A stretch of 64,000 nt of DNA from Candidatus Binatia bacterium (lineage in GTDB: Bacteria; Vulcanimicrobiota; Vulcanimicrobiia; Vulcanimicrobiales; Vulcanimicrobiaceae), in assembly GCA_035544215.1 (NCBI GenBank), contig DATKHY010000007.1, forward strand, positions 1,116,001-1,180,000. The letters run 5' to 3'. The translations under genes were made by a program, and so were the position numbers. Each line of letters begins with the position of its first letter. Position 1 is the stretch's first letter. Below the pieces are notes generated by a model. That model saw only the letters and a list, made by a program, of their open reading frames with translations. It was not told where the DNA came from and did not search any database. Of this stretch, positions 34,453 to 43,587 are shown piece after piece.

Positions 34453-35127
34453 CTAGGAAGGTGGAGGGTTGTTCGTCGACTTCTTCGCAGCGCTTGCCGG
34501 TATCACAGCGTCTTTGGGCGCCACGCAAGTGTCAACGGGATCCCCCACTTGTAGTTCTCTAGTACACAGCACTTGTGGTGAAATAGCAGCCGCCGTGGCA
34601 TCCTGAAAGCGCGTTTGCTCCTGGGCATCCGTTACCCGCAGGCGGACGCTAGTGGTAGTTCCGGCCGCGACTGGAATCCGAATGGCGAATGTGCCGTTTG
34701 CATCCGAGCACGCGTATGCGAGAAGCACGTCGGCATCGTCGAGCGCAGACACCGTGTAATTCGCCAAAATCTTGTTAGAAGGGTCGACTACTTGGCCGAT
34801 GATCGCTCCTGTTGCTGCGTCCAGCTTTGCTGGCGGGGCGATCAGGGCACGTTGACCCTCTAGTCCAGCGACAGCCGCAGCGAAACTCTGGACGTACAAA
34901 CGGCCCAAGATGTCGATCATCTCTGGCGACTCCGCGCCGTACTCCGTGGTGACGATCCCGGCTTCCTCGGTCAAGGAAGCGACGCGCGAAGAAACGAGGT
35001 CGGCGGCGACGCTGAGCGCGTTGCTCCGAAGGGCGTCACTTTGTGCAATCCCCACATCGATCACCTTCGCGGTTTGCACTTCGTCCAGTTGCGGGTTGGC
35101 GGATTGTCGGGACGATGCAGTTTCCAT
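34453..35127 (-). CDS. Unknown eCIS-operon protein with carboxypeptidase-regulatory-like domain
   Basis: 224 residues. The first ~95 residues are helical and polar (VIDVGIAQSDALRSNALSVA). The second half is a beta-sandwich with the carboxypeptidase-regulatory pattern (GAIIGQVVDPSNKILANYTV, CSDANGTFAIRIPV, RLRVTDAQEQTRFQD). The tail is Lys/Pro/Ser-rich. GGAG lies about 10 bp before the ATG. It sits between the DUF6519 beta-helix protein and the DUF4157 pair, so a chaperone, adaptor or cargo role is possible. No known eCIS component recognised. Confidence 0.6.
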   Translation of the reverse strand: METASSRQSANPQLDEVQTAKVIDVGIAQSDALRSNALSVAADLVSSRVASLTEEAGIVTTEYGAESPEMIDILGRLYVQSFAAAVAGLEGQRALIAPPAKLDAATGAIIGQVVDPSNKILANYTVSALDDADVLLAYACSDANGTFAIRIPVAAGTTTSVRLRVTDAQEQTRFQDATAAAISPQVLCTRELQVGDPVDTCVAPKDAVIPASAAKKSTNNPPPS

Positions 35128-35156
35128 CGATCGAATACTCCTTTACTTGCTCGATT

Positions 35157-38100
35157 TTATTGGGAAAGTAACACGACGTTGCCCTTGATGCGCGGTACAG
35201 CCGTGTTGCAAATCGCTCCTCCCACCAGCGACAGATTGTCGGAGCCGAAAGGAGGGTTCACCACCATGCTTCCCAACGCAAGGAAACAGTATGTTCCCTG
35301 GTTATCGTTCGTCGTATTGAAGAAGAAACCAATGGTGAGACCGGAGAGGAGCGCCCACACCTCTTTCATTCTGTTTGCGATCATGCGCGTGGAGATGCCA
35401 ATCAAGAAGGCATCGAAAAGGACCACATCTTGGGCAAAGAGATTGTTAACGACGTTGCACTGATTGTCTTGCATCGACACATCGTCTGGCGACAGTAGGA
35501 GAACTGACGAGACTGTGATCGCGCGAAACTCGTTTGCGAGACCCAATTCTATCTGGTTGTCGTGGAACAGTATGTCGCCTCCTGCAAGATGCGGTAAGAG
35601 GTCCTTTGTCGCGGTCACCGCCGGGTCGAACTGCTTGTCGAGCTGCGCCATAAGGGCGAACCCAAAGATATTGCTTAGGAGTTCGTGCGAGACTCCCAGA
35701 TTCAGAATCGCCACGGTGGCGCCGCCCAGATAATCAAGAGGCCGGCGAGGCGGCTGGCCCTGAAGTGTACCCTGTATATCAAAGAAACGGCTAGGAACCG
35801 CGGCGAACGAGTTGCCGTGCACTGACACTTCTCCGCTCGCTACGATCTCAAGGGCACGCCCACTCGGCGCGAGGACTTCGTTCTCCTCGATCCGCGCTGC
35901 GAAGCCCGCAGACACGCCGATATTCTCGATTATCGCTAGGATCAGATTGGCGAACTCCGGCGACACGTTGAGCCGCTGGTTGATCAGGTCTTGGACGGCC
36001 TGCCAAAGCAGTTTCACTCTTTTGGTATCGCCGGAGCCGGTTGAGATCGGCATCACCAACGCCAGATCGATGACGATGCCGCCGCCGATCTCGCCAAGTG
36101 CCGTGCCCCACGCCGGCGACACCCCGGCGCCAGTGGGATTTTTAGGGGGCGCCACGCGCGTCATTAGCGCAGCCGGCCGCCCATTGCCCGCGATTCGGTT
36201 GAGCGAGATGTCGATTTCCGAGCCGTACTGTATGTAGATACCGCAGATGGGTTCGTTGACACTCGTGCCGTTTGAGACAATGATGTTCTCCCGCATCCAT
36301 GCCCGGTCGGCGTCCGCAAGGATGATTCCCCCGCGCGCGCGCAGCAGTGGGCCACCTTGCGGTTCCGCTCTCGGCAGAACGACGCAGCCTTCTATCAGGT
36401 TGCGTTCGATCATCAAATCCAAAATGCACACGTGCGCCTTGAACTCATCGTAGAGACATATGGTCGCGATGCCATCGTTCCCCATGTTTTCGATTCGGTT
36501 ATCCACGATTCGCACCCGCCGGAGATTCCCATCGGTCACGGGAGTCTGCCCGCCTCGACCGGGCTGCCCGCCACCGGAACCGATGTTTGTACACCCCCCG
36601 TTATCGATTACTATTATGATGCCTGGGTAGCGACCGCCGCCATTTGCTTTATACGTGAGGCTGCCCAAAGTAATACCGTTCCCAAGGCCTCCCGAGATGT
36701 TGTTTCGTATGATCTCTACATCGACGGAATGACCGCCAATCTGGATGCCGCCGAGCGGCGTCTTTCTCGTTGGCGCCGCATCGACTAGCACGTCATTGCG
36801 CTCAACCCGTATTTGCTTTCCGAGCAAGAAGATCGCAGGAGACAGTCCTATAGACGATTTCGGATCGATAGTGTCGTTACCGGACAGTGGATGGATCTGG
36901 ACGCGGCAGCCTTCGACGGCAATGTTGTCTCCAGCTCGCCCGTCAATGGCGCTCATATCGCGCGCGCTGATCTCGAGTCGTGCCAATGTGACGTTTGACA
37001 CCCTCGGTCGCTGTAACACCGGGCTCGCCCACGCGATGCCTGGCCCTTTGGTCGCTTGGATCGCGATGTCGCGAATGATGATGTTCGAGCTATCCTCGAT
37101 CAGGATAACTGGGTCGGTCGGGTTTGGGTCCTTTGCCCCTAGATTTAGGATAGAGCGTCGCTCACAACCTTGTATCGTGACGTTCTGCTTTTTCTGGATC
37201 GTCACTGCTCCGGAGTATGTCCCCGGCAATATGCATACTTCGCCGCCTTCGGGCGGTAGCGCGTCAACCGCCGCCTGCACGGATGTCACGTCACCGAAAT
37301 TCGTAATGCCATCGCCGACAATAACCGAACAGCAGCCGCGCAAGCGCGTGAGCGGCAAAAACTTCGCCCGGCAGTCGTCGATCAGTGTGCCGCTAACGTT
37401 GACGCCATCGTTGGTCCAAGAAACGACGCCGAGCGGCGCATAGAAACGCCGAATACCGTGTGGTGGCGCGCCACCTTTTGCCAAAAGCCAAGGGATGAGC
37501 TCCTGAGGGTTGGCCGGGCGCGCCCCGATCACCCAGAAGTCTCCGGGCACGGCTTCGCCGTTTAGCGAGTTGAACGTCACGCCCAAACCAGTTGTACCGA
37601 GAGGGACCCGATTTGCGTCATTAAGATTGTAAGGGATCGAGGGCGGCGATGTGATATCGCCTCCGCGATCCCAGACGCGCAGATAAAAGAAAAACGAATT
37701 ATTCGGGTCTAGCGCAGCGTGATCTGTGCGAGTCTGCCAAGCCAGGCCATTGTTGGCATTGACAAACTGCGTAAGATCGTCCTTTACCTGAATCGTATTG
37801 CTCGTCGGATCGAATGAAGCGGATACCGTGGTCAGTGCTCCTTGAATCTCTGCTAGCTTTTCGTTGTTCGGCAACGCAGCGGACCAAGCCAGAAGTTCGA
37901 CGGTCATACCAGTGAGCGGCCAGTGCGCCTGGTCCTTGGGTGTCGTGATGAACGTAACGACTGCCGGACTCCCCACTTTGGTGGCTACCGTGACGCGGTA
38001 GACCGGCGAGGCGTCGTCGAACCCCCACGTGAAGTGGCCATTCTTGTTTACTGGGTCCGTGTCGACTATTTGAACACGAATCGCCTGGTTGTCCGCGCCC

Positions 38101-38828
38101 AAGTAGCCGCCTGCGACGGGTGGATTGCACAGATCCCCCGACACGCCGCCAGTAAAACCGACGGTCAAAGTGGTGTCAACTTTACGTTCGCCGCCTGGTC
38201 CGATCGTGCCGAGTCCGGCGTTAAACCATGACTTTGACAGTGCGCCCCATGCGTCATGACATGTTTGGCTCGCACCTCCGTCAGCGAAAAGATGAACGCG
38301 CCGCATCATCCTCAAACGTGTCGACGTATCGGGTCCGCCGAGCGCTCTTTCGTAGATTTCTGAATCTTCTACGGCCGTGACAGGCTGTTCCCACGCCTCA
38401 ACATATGCGAGCGTGTTGAGGGTTTTACCGTCGCCAGGTGGTTTGACCTTATCTGCGTCATCTTGGTTTAGCCAGTCGCTTTGTAAACGATATGTCTCAC
38501 CGAGCTTGGGATCCACGCCCTTCTGCAACATCTCGAGGCGCTGACCGCCCAAATATAGCGTGCCCCAGTTAATGGTAAAGTCAAGGACGTCGACCGGAGG
38601 TTGCGCAGCGTTCTTTGTGGTGCCGATCGGTGGCTGGATTTTAAATCCGTCGTCGGGGCAGCCTGAGTCGCCAACAATGTCTAGCAAAGCTTGGCGCTTG
38701 TCTTCAGATGTCAGGCGCTGGTTTTCGTTCCAATCCTCTTCCATTAGAGGCCGACCTTGTTGCATTCCCGTCGCAAAGTAGCGCTTGCGCCAATCGGTGC
38801 CGATCCTTGCGATATCTGGGTTGGCCAT
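35157..38828 (-). CDS. DUF6519 and parallel beta-helix protein (eCIS fibre/tip candidate)
   Basis: 1223 residues. The N-terminus (DIARIGTDWRKRYFATGMQQ, then RPLMEEDWNENQRLTSEDKR) matches DUF6519 proteins that accompany eCIS loci. From about residue 500 comes a pectate-lyase-like right-handed beta-helix, with the recurring pattern of NV.I...I......G[IV].......V.N (VQAAVDALPPEGGEVCILPG, VTIQGCERRSILNLG, IRVERNDVLVD, VEIIRNNISGGLGNGITLG). Such helices make fibres or sugar-binding spikes, so this is a candidate host-contact or particle-surface protein. The ATG at 38828 has GGAGAGG upstream. It lies 12 bp after the tail protein I gene. Confidence 0.8.
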   Translation of the reverse strand: MANPDIARIGTDWRKRYFATGMQQGRPLMEEDWNENQRLTSEDKRQALLDIVGDSGCPDDGFKIQPPIGTTKNAAQPPVDVLDFTINWGTLYLGGQRLEMLQKGVDPKLGETYRLQSDWLNQDDADKVKPPGDGKTLNTLAYVEAWEQPVTAVEDSEIYERALGGPDTSTRLRMMRRVHLFADGGASQTCHDAWGALSKSWFNAGLGTIGPGGERKVDTTLTVGFTGGVSGDLCNPPVAGGYLGADNQAIRVQIVDTDPVNKNGHFTWGFDDASPVYRVTVATKVGSPAVVTFITTPKDQAHWPLTGMTVELLAWSAALPNNEKLAEIQGALTTVSASFDPTSNTIQVKDDLTQFVNANNGLAWQTRTDHAALDPNNSFFFYLRVWDRGGDITSPPSIPYNLNDANRVPLGTTGLGVTFNSLNGEAVPGDFWVIGARPANPQELIPWLLAKGGAPPHGIRRFYAPLGVVSWTNDGVNVSGTLIDDCRAKFLPLTRLRGCCSVIVGDGITNFGDVTSVQAAVDALPPEGGEVCILPGTYSGAVTIQKKQNVTIQGCERRSILNLGAKDPNPTDPVILIEDSSNIIIRDIAIQATKGPGIAWASPVLQRPRVSNVTLARLEISARDMSAIDGRAGDNIAVEGCRVQIHPLSGNDTIDPKSSIGLSPAIFLLGKQIRVERNDVLVDAAPTRKTPLGGIQIGGHSVDVEIIRNNISGGLGNGITLGSLTYKANGGGRYPGIIIVIDNGGCTNIGSGGGQPGRGGQTPVTDGNLRRVRIVDNRIENMGNDGIATICLYDEFKAHVCILDLMIERNLIEGCVVLPRAEPQGGPLLRARGGIILADADRAWMRENIIVSNGTSVNEPICGIYIQYGSEIDISLNRIAGNGRPAALMTRVAPPKNPTGAGVSPAWGTALGEIGGGIVIDLALVMPISTGSGDTKRVKLLWQAVQDLINQRLNVSPEFANLILAIIENIGVSAGFAARIEENEVLAPSGRALEIVASGEVSVHGNSFAAVPSRFFDIQGTLQGQPPRRPLDYLGGATVAILNLGVSHELLSNIFGFALMAQLDKQFDPAVTATKDLLPHLAGGDILFHDNQIELGLANEFRAITVSSVLLLSPDDVSMQDNQCNVVNNLFAQDVVLFDAFLIGISTRMIANRMKEVWALLSGLTIGFFFNTTNDNQGTYCFLALGSMVVNPPFGSDNLSLVGGAICNTAVPRIKGNVVLLSQ

Positions 38829-38839
38829 GATCCTCTCCG

Positions 38840-41134
38840 TTATTCTTCGTAAAGATAGATGGGAATGAGCCCGAACGGCATGTACTCGTCGACCTTGGTC
38901 TGCAGGCCGTCGAGCTTTATTTGGTTATGGAGCGACGAGAACGCACCCATTTCGCATGTGTCCTCGCCACCGCGCGCGATAGTGTCAGGCGCAACGTCGG
39001 AGAGCCGCGCGAATCCGGGATTTCCGAACCGGCGTGATCGGAATAGACTTCTGGTGTCCGTCAAATACACCGATCGGTACGGATGGGGCAACCGGCTGCG
39101 CGTTGGTGCGGCACTGAAACGAAAGCAGCCAGCTTGGGTATTTAAAACCACGACGCGGCCGGTAAACAACGCTTCGCTGGCATACAACTGCTCCACGTGA
39201 ACGGCGCCAAAAAGTGTGGAACGGCGAATGTCCGCACTCGTGCGCGGGAGCTGCCATAGCATCGCACTAGCGACCGGTTGCGGTATCCTCGCGACGGGCG
39301 CTTGGGCAATGGAATCTGCCATTACGAGATTTTCGAGAAGCCCTCCAGCTGCTATCGAAATCGTTGCAATGATCGATGAATCGATCCGCAAGGTTTGAAT
39401 TTGCGCTGTCGATGCGATCACAATGGGAACGGGTAGGAGTTGAGGCGAGTTTGGATCTTCTTCGGAGAAACCGCCGGGGTCGAGTGTGCTGTGCGCGATG
39501 ATGACTTCAGAGAAGCTGCCGTCTAATACTATGCTCGACGCAGCCTTGGCTCCGATCCACAGTCCCTCCAGCGTAAGTGTTGCGCTGCCTCCACCTCCCG
39601 AGAACGTCCAGTCACCGCCTAGGACGACGTATGGACGGAAACCGGGTTGGCCTTTCGCACCGGGGTTCGCTTGGATACACAGGTTGGCAATCGCAACGGG
39701 TAGATTCGCCGCCGAGTCATAGGAGCTACTGTCATCGATTTGCAAAACCGCGGAAGCCGCGAGCGGTGCTTTCGGAATGGCACCGCCGCCGGACACCGAC
39801 ACGGTTAGGTCTCCAAGGTAAGGCGAGCTACGCCGGTTGTACGTACCAGCGCCGATCGGTCCGGCGGACCCATAGTGGTAGCTAGCGGTCACCGGAGCGG
39901 TCGGCTTCGCATTCGGAAAGAACAATCGACCGCGTTCAGGATCGATGAGCGCCGTTGAATCTGACACAAGATCAGGCCAGTTGTCGAGGTTAGCGGCGCT
40001 TATCTCCTCAGAGGGTATAGGAGTCGCCAAGGCACCCGTCTTGACGACGATTGAGCCAGTGTCGCCCGCGTCGCGCCACAGGAGATTTGCCTTACCGCAG
40101 TCATCCACTAACGCTAGCCTCTGCAAAACAGGCCAAAGCGGCCCGTTAGGAATCGCCTGAGCTGCAGCGCTGGGCAGTGCGGCGAGCAACTCCTTTAATC
40201 GGCTGATGGATCCGATGCGATAGTTACAAATCGTTCGCAGGTCGTCTGCTGCTGGAGCGGCGAGGTTGTAGGGTGCGGCCACCAGCGTGTCTATTACCGC
40301 CTGGGTGATCACAAACTGCGCGTCACCGAGCAGCCGGCAGGCGATAGGCGCCGGCAGTTCCCACGCCAGCCACGAATGCCACGCATCGTAATCTATCTCG
40401 CGGAGACGTTTCGCGAAGAGCGGCACGTCGCGCCCAGACGGGTCGAACGTGAACTTACGCCCTTTCTTTTTGTGGGCCTTGCCTGCGATGTCGATGAGTG
40501 GTGATGCGAGCAAGGGATAGAGATGGAATGCCAGCTTGGGAATGTTGTAGCGTCCGGCGCGTCCACGCGCTCGACGCACGTCGGGCGTGTAGGCGAATTC
40601 ATCGAACGGCCCGCCGGCAAGCTCCGACCCGCGCACCGAGCGCACGTCTGCCCAGCCGCCGGGCGGTGTACCCGTGACTGGGCCACACAAGGGGCCAGTC
40701 ACCGGATCCAACAAGTGGCGCGACCGGTCGAGCCGTCGAAATTCCTCAACCATCCTGCCATCCCAACCGGTGATGTCGCTGACCAGCTCTTCCAGGACGC
40801 GCGGCGTACCTTTGCGCCGACGATAGTAGATCGTCTTGGCAACGTCGATGCGTCTGCCGCGCGGATTGAGCGCAGAAAGCAGCCGCGTTGCGACGAGGTC
40901 CCCGATGTACGGCACCGCCCATTCGGCACATAAATCGATGAACTGATCGTCCCAAAGGCGATCTTGGCTGCGCCGCAGATACGCCGCGTGTTCGCCGATT
41001 AGCTCGACGAACGAGCGCAGCACTCCCGGATTGTCCGCCAACCCATCTTCAAGCCGATAGACCGCCGGAACCAGCGCCCAGAGCTTCTCGGTGTAGTACT
41101 TCGCAAAGGCGTCTCGCGGAGGATCGAGCATCAT
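38840..41134 (-). CDS. Phage tail protein I-like baseplate protein (Afp12-like)
   Basis: 764 residues. The N-terminal ~200 residues have the tail-protein-I pattern (LWALVPAVYRLEDGLADNPG, YLRRSQDRLWDDQFIDLCAE, WAVPYIGDLVATRLLSALNP, YYRRRKGTPRVLEELVSDIT). In eCIS particles this is a wedge/baseplate protein next to the J-like proteins. The rest is unusually long and has a beta-helix-like stretch (VVLGGDWTFSGGGGSATLTL, VIIAHSTLDPGGF). The ATG at 41134 overlaps the upstream stop (ATGA). Cytoplasmic assembly is expected. Confidence 0.85.
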   Translation of the reverse strand: MMLDPPRDAFAKYYTEKLWALVPAVYRLEDGLADNPGVLRSFVELIGEHAAYLRRSQDRLWDDQFIDLCAEWAVPYIGDLVATRLLSALNPRGRRIDVAKTIYYRRRKGTPRVLEELVSDITGWDGRMVEEFRRLDRSRHLLDPVTGPLCGPVTGTPPGGWADVRSVRGSELAGGPFDEFAYTPDVRRARGRAGRYNIPKLAFHLYPLLASPLIDIAGKAHKKKGRKFTFDPSGRDVPLFAKRLREIDYDAWHSWLAWELPAPIACRLLGDAQFVITQAVIDTLVAAPYNLAAPAADDLRTICNYRIGSISRLKELLAALPSAAAQAIPNGPLWPVLQRLALVDDCGKANLLWRDAGDTGSIVVKTGALATPIPSEEISAANLDNWPDLVSDSTALIDPERGRLFFPNAKPTAPVTASYHYGSAGPIGAGTYNRRSSPYLGDLTVSVSGGGAIPKAPLAASAVLQIDDSSSYDSAANLPVAIANLCIQANPGAKGQPGFRPYVVLGGDWTFSGGGGSATLTLEGLWIGAKAASSIVLDGSFSEVIIAHSTLDPGGFSEEDPNSPQLLPVPIVIASTAQIQTLRIDSSIIATISIAAGGLLENLVMADSIAQAPVARIPQPVASAMLWQLPRTSADIRRSTLFGAVHVEQLYASEALFTGRVVVLNTQAGCFRFSAAPTRSRLPHPYRSVYLTDTRSLFRSRRFGNPGFARLSDVAPDTIARGGEDTCEMGAFSSLHNQIKLDGLQTKVDEYMPFGLIPIYLYEE

Positions 41135-43587
41135 AAGCCTCCGCTACAAGTGACGCTTGCAGGCGTGGTCGTGAAATCGAAATAGGCGCCATCGCCGGGA
41201 TTCGCGCCGTAATCGGACGGAGAGGTGCCGTTCCAAAGTAGCCCCGTGACGGCTTGCGCGCCAGGCACGGTCAAGATTTGCTCGTAAAGCCAGCTAAAGA
41301 ATAGCGTCGAGCTTACGCCACAGTTCTGAGGCAAAAGAATGCCGGTATCGCCTGCATCCGCACCCGTGAGCAGGCTGGTAATCGCTACTTGAACGTCCGC
41401 ATTACGGTGGCGCGGATCGATGCTCACTTGAAGCGCTAGCGAAATCGTCACAGCGGTTGCGGCATCGACCGCGAATACGACTGTCGGATCGCTTAACGCT
41501 GCCAGACGCGATCTCACTTGGGGTGCCACCGATGGGTCGCCCACCAACCACACCTGCACGAGTGGTCGCTGCTGATCCGGACTCCATGCCCACTGCGTCG
41601 AGGCTGCAAGAACGCCGGGCGTCTGGACCGCGACGACTTGCATGTCGTCGATCGATATCGAACGGCCAAGCAAGAGCGCGGAGCGCGGGGCCAAGGTACG
41701 AACCATCGTCGGCGGATCGGAATCGGAGCCGCCGAAAGCCTCAAGCGGATTTCGCACGCTACGCAGCCCCTGAACCGGTCTGGCAAGCTGTCGGACCGAA
41801 AGCGCGGGCGCGTCCGCGGCACCCGCGCCATAGCGGTAGTTTGCGACAACGTTGTTGTCGCCCGTCGGCAGACGCGCGCCGTTAGCGCCGTCGCCGAACG
41901 TCACGATGCTGTTGCCCGCGTCGTCCTGTCGAACGATGTATACTTGATCCGTGGCGGCCGCCACGAAGAAATTCGGTACCTCAAACCATAAAATCTTGGC
42001 GACGAATATCTGCAAAGTGCTCGTGAAGCCATGAGGCGTCGTTGCTGACGGCGTTGCGAAATACGTGAGCGGTGACTTCGCCAACGTAAAAGCCTGATTA
42101 GCTTGCGAGCCATCGCCGCTGCCTAAAATTTCGTTGACAACGGTTTGACCGCGCGACGCGGAAAGCGCGTTACCGTAGAGCTGTATCGGCGCGTTGAGGT
42201 CAGGGCTCCACTGCACTCCTGCGTCGAGCGCTAGCGAGCGGCTCGAATAAGTTAATGTGCCTGTGATTTCCGCAGCATAGCCGTTGACGTCGCATAAAAC
42301 GAATTTCGACGGACTGCTGCCCTGGAACGGCGCTTCCACGGGAGGCGTCAATGTAAGAGAGTCGGTTGGCGACAGCGTCGGCTTGGGTGCGGCAACCACC
42401 GTGCCCGCGTGCCTAAGCCCGTAGTTCACGGTGAACGACGATGGTGTCGTCGATCCGGCCCAGGCAGGTGCTCCCGCAGGGATTCTAGCCGGGTCATCGA
42501 TGTTTGCATCTAGTGTGAGCTGCGTTGCCATCAAGGGCGGTGGAGCTGGAGCCGCACTCCATGAGTTTAGGACCTTCCCCGTGCTGTCCGTGTTGGTGAT
42601 CGTCGTAGGCGGAACCGCGGGCAGGTGCATCGTGACATCAGTCGTGCTCGTGACCAAAAAACGCCGGAAATCCACACGCGTCTCGGAACTTCCCTCGGCA
42701 GCGAGGATTATCGTGTCATTCGCCTTTATCGAATGATTGACGCGGTCAAGCACCAATGTTGAAGCGATCGTCATGTTGGCATCGATTGAGATGGCAGGAG
42801 GGTCCGGAGGTTGCGCAGCGGAACCCCACAGCGCCGCTCGACGCGTCGGTATGGAAAGCGTGACGTCAGCGATCAAATCGCCTGATGTGAACGGAATCGA
42901 TTGGTCAACAGTAACGGAGACGAATCGGGCTCCGCTGTCGTCGATGCTGGGGACCACTGTGGTGGCCGTGACTACCAGACCAGCAACACCGTCAGCAGCG
43001 ACCAAGAGCAAATCGCCGGGCTGGACCGCCGCATCGGCCGGCGCGAGCAAGACGGTCGGCGTCGGCCCGGTCAGCACCGTCGGCGTCGGGCGAACAACAG
43101 TCCAGGAGTTATTGAGCGGATGGATCGATGTGTCAGCGTCGAGTTCGAAGACCTGCGGCGGGTTCGAGCCGAAGCTCCCGGATCGAAATGCCGTGCCGCG
43201 AGGAATCGTAACCGGCAAGCGACCATCGGCGAATGCGACCAGATGCACGCCGCTCCCGGTGGCGGGGTGGGCGATGTATCCGAGGCGAGCAACTAAACGC
43301 CGTAGCGACGCAGGCAATCGAGCTGTACGCACGTAGCACTCGTCAGCGATCACTTCGTCGTAGAAAGAGACCCCATCGCACACGTACGCGATCATCTCGA
43401 GCAACATTAGCCCAAGGTCGTCGTCTAGCTGCGCGCGCCACCCGGCGAGCGGAGTCTTCGTGCGTACGGCGTGCAACAAAGCAGAGCGAAACTCTGGAAA
43501 CGTGGCGATCTGGCGCGGCAAAGCGTCCAACTGTGGCACAATCCGCAGAGCCGGAGGGAAGCAGCGCACGTCGCATGGGCAATTCAT
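41131..43587 (-). CDS. Baseplate J-like wedge protein 2 (putative baseplate assembly protein)
   Basis: 818 residues from the ATG at 43587, which overlaps the stop of the preceding wedge gene (ATGA). The longer frame to 43947 is shadow sequence. Features of the 'putative baseplate assembly protein' family: RSALLHAVRTKTPLAGWRAQ, LDDDLGLMLLEMIAYVCDGV, YDEVIADECYVRTARLPASL and, near the C-terminus, a gp6/gpJ-like part (VTFGDGANGARLPTGDNNVV, PGVLAASTQWAWSPDQQRPL). Two large J-like proteins in a row are usual for eCIS, forming the wedge of the baseplate. Confidence 0.85.
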   Translation of the reverse strand: MNCPCDVRCFPPALRIVPQLDALPRQIATFPEFRSALLHAVRTKTPLAGWRAQLDDDLGLMLLEMIAYVCDGVSFYDEVIADECYVRTARLPASLRRLVARLGYIAHPATGSGVHLVAFADGRLPVTIPRGTAFRSGSFGSNPPQVFELDADTSIHPLNNSWTVVRPTPTVLTGPTPTVLLAPADAAVQPGDLLLVAADGVAGLVVTATTVVPSIDDSGARFVSVTVDQSIPFTSGDLIADVTLSIPTRRAALWGSAAQPPDPPAISIDANMTIASTLVLDRVNHSIKANDTIILAAEGSSETRVDFRRFLVTSTTDVTMHLPAVPPTTITNTDSTGKVLNSWSAAPAPPPLMATQLTLDANIDDPARIPAGAPAWAGSTTPSSFTVNYGLRHAGTVVAAPKPTLSPTDSLTLTPPVEAPFQGSSPSKFVLCDVNGYAAEITGTLTYSSRSLALDAGVQWSPDLNAPIQLYGNALSASRGQTVVNEILGSGDGSQANQAFTLAKSPLTYFATPSATTPHGFTSTLQIFVAKILWFEVPNFFVAAATDQVYIVRQDDAGNSIVTFGDGANGARLPTGDNNVVANYRYGAGAADAPALSVRQLARPVQGLRSVRNPLEAFGGSDSDPPTMVRTLAPRSALLLGRSISIDDMQVVAVQTPGVLAASTQWAWSPDQQRPLVQVWLVGDPSVAPQVRSRLAALSDPTVVFAVDAATAVTISLALQVSIDPRHRNADVQVAITSLLTGADAGDTGILLPQNCGVSSTLFFSWLYEQILTVPGAQAVTGLLWNGTSPSDYGANPGDGAYFDFTTTPASVTCSGGL

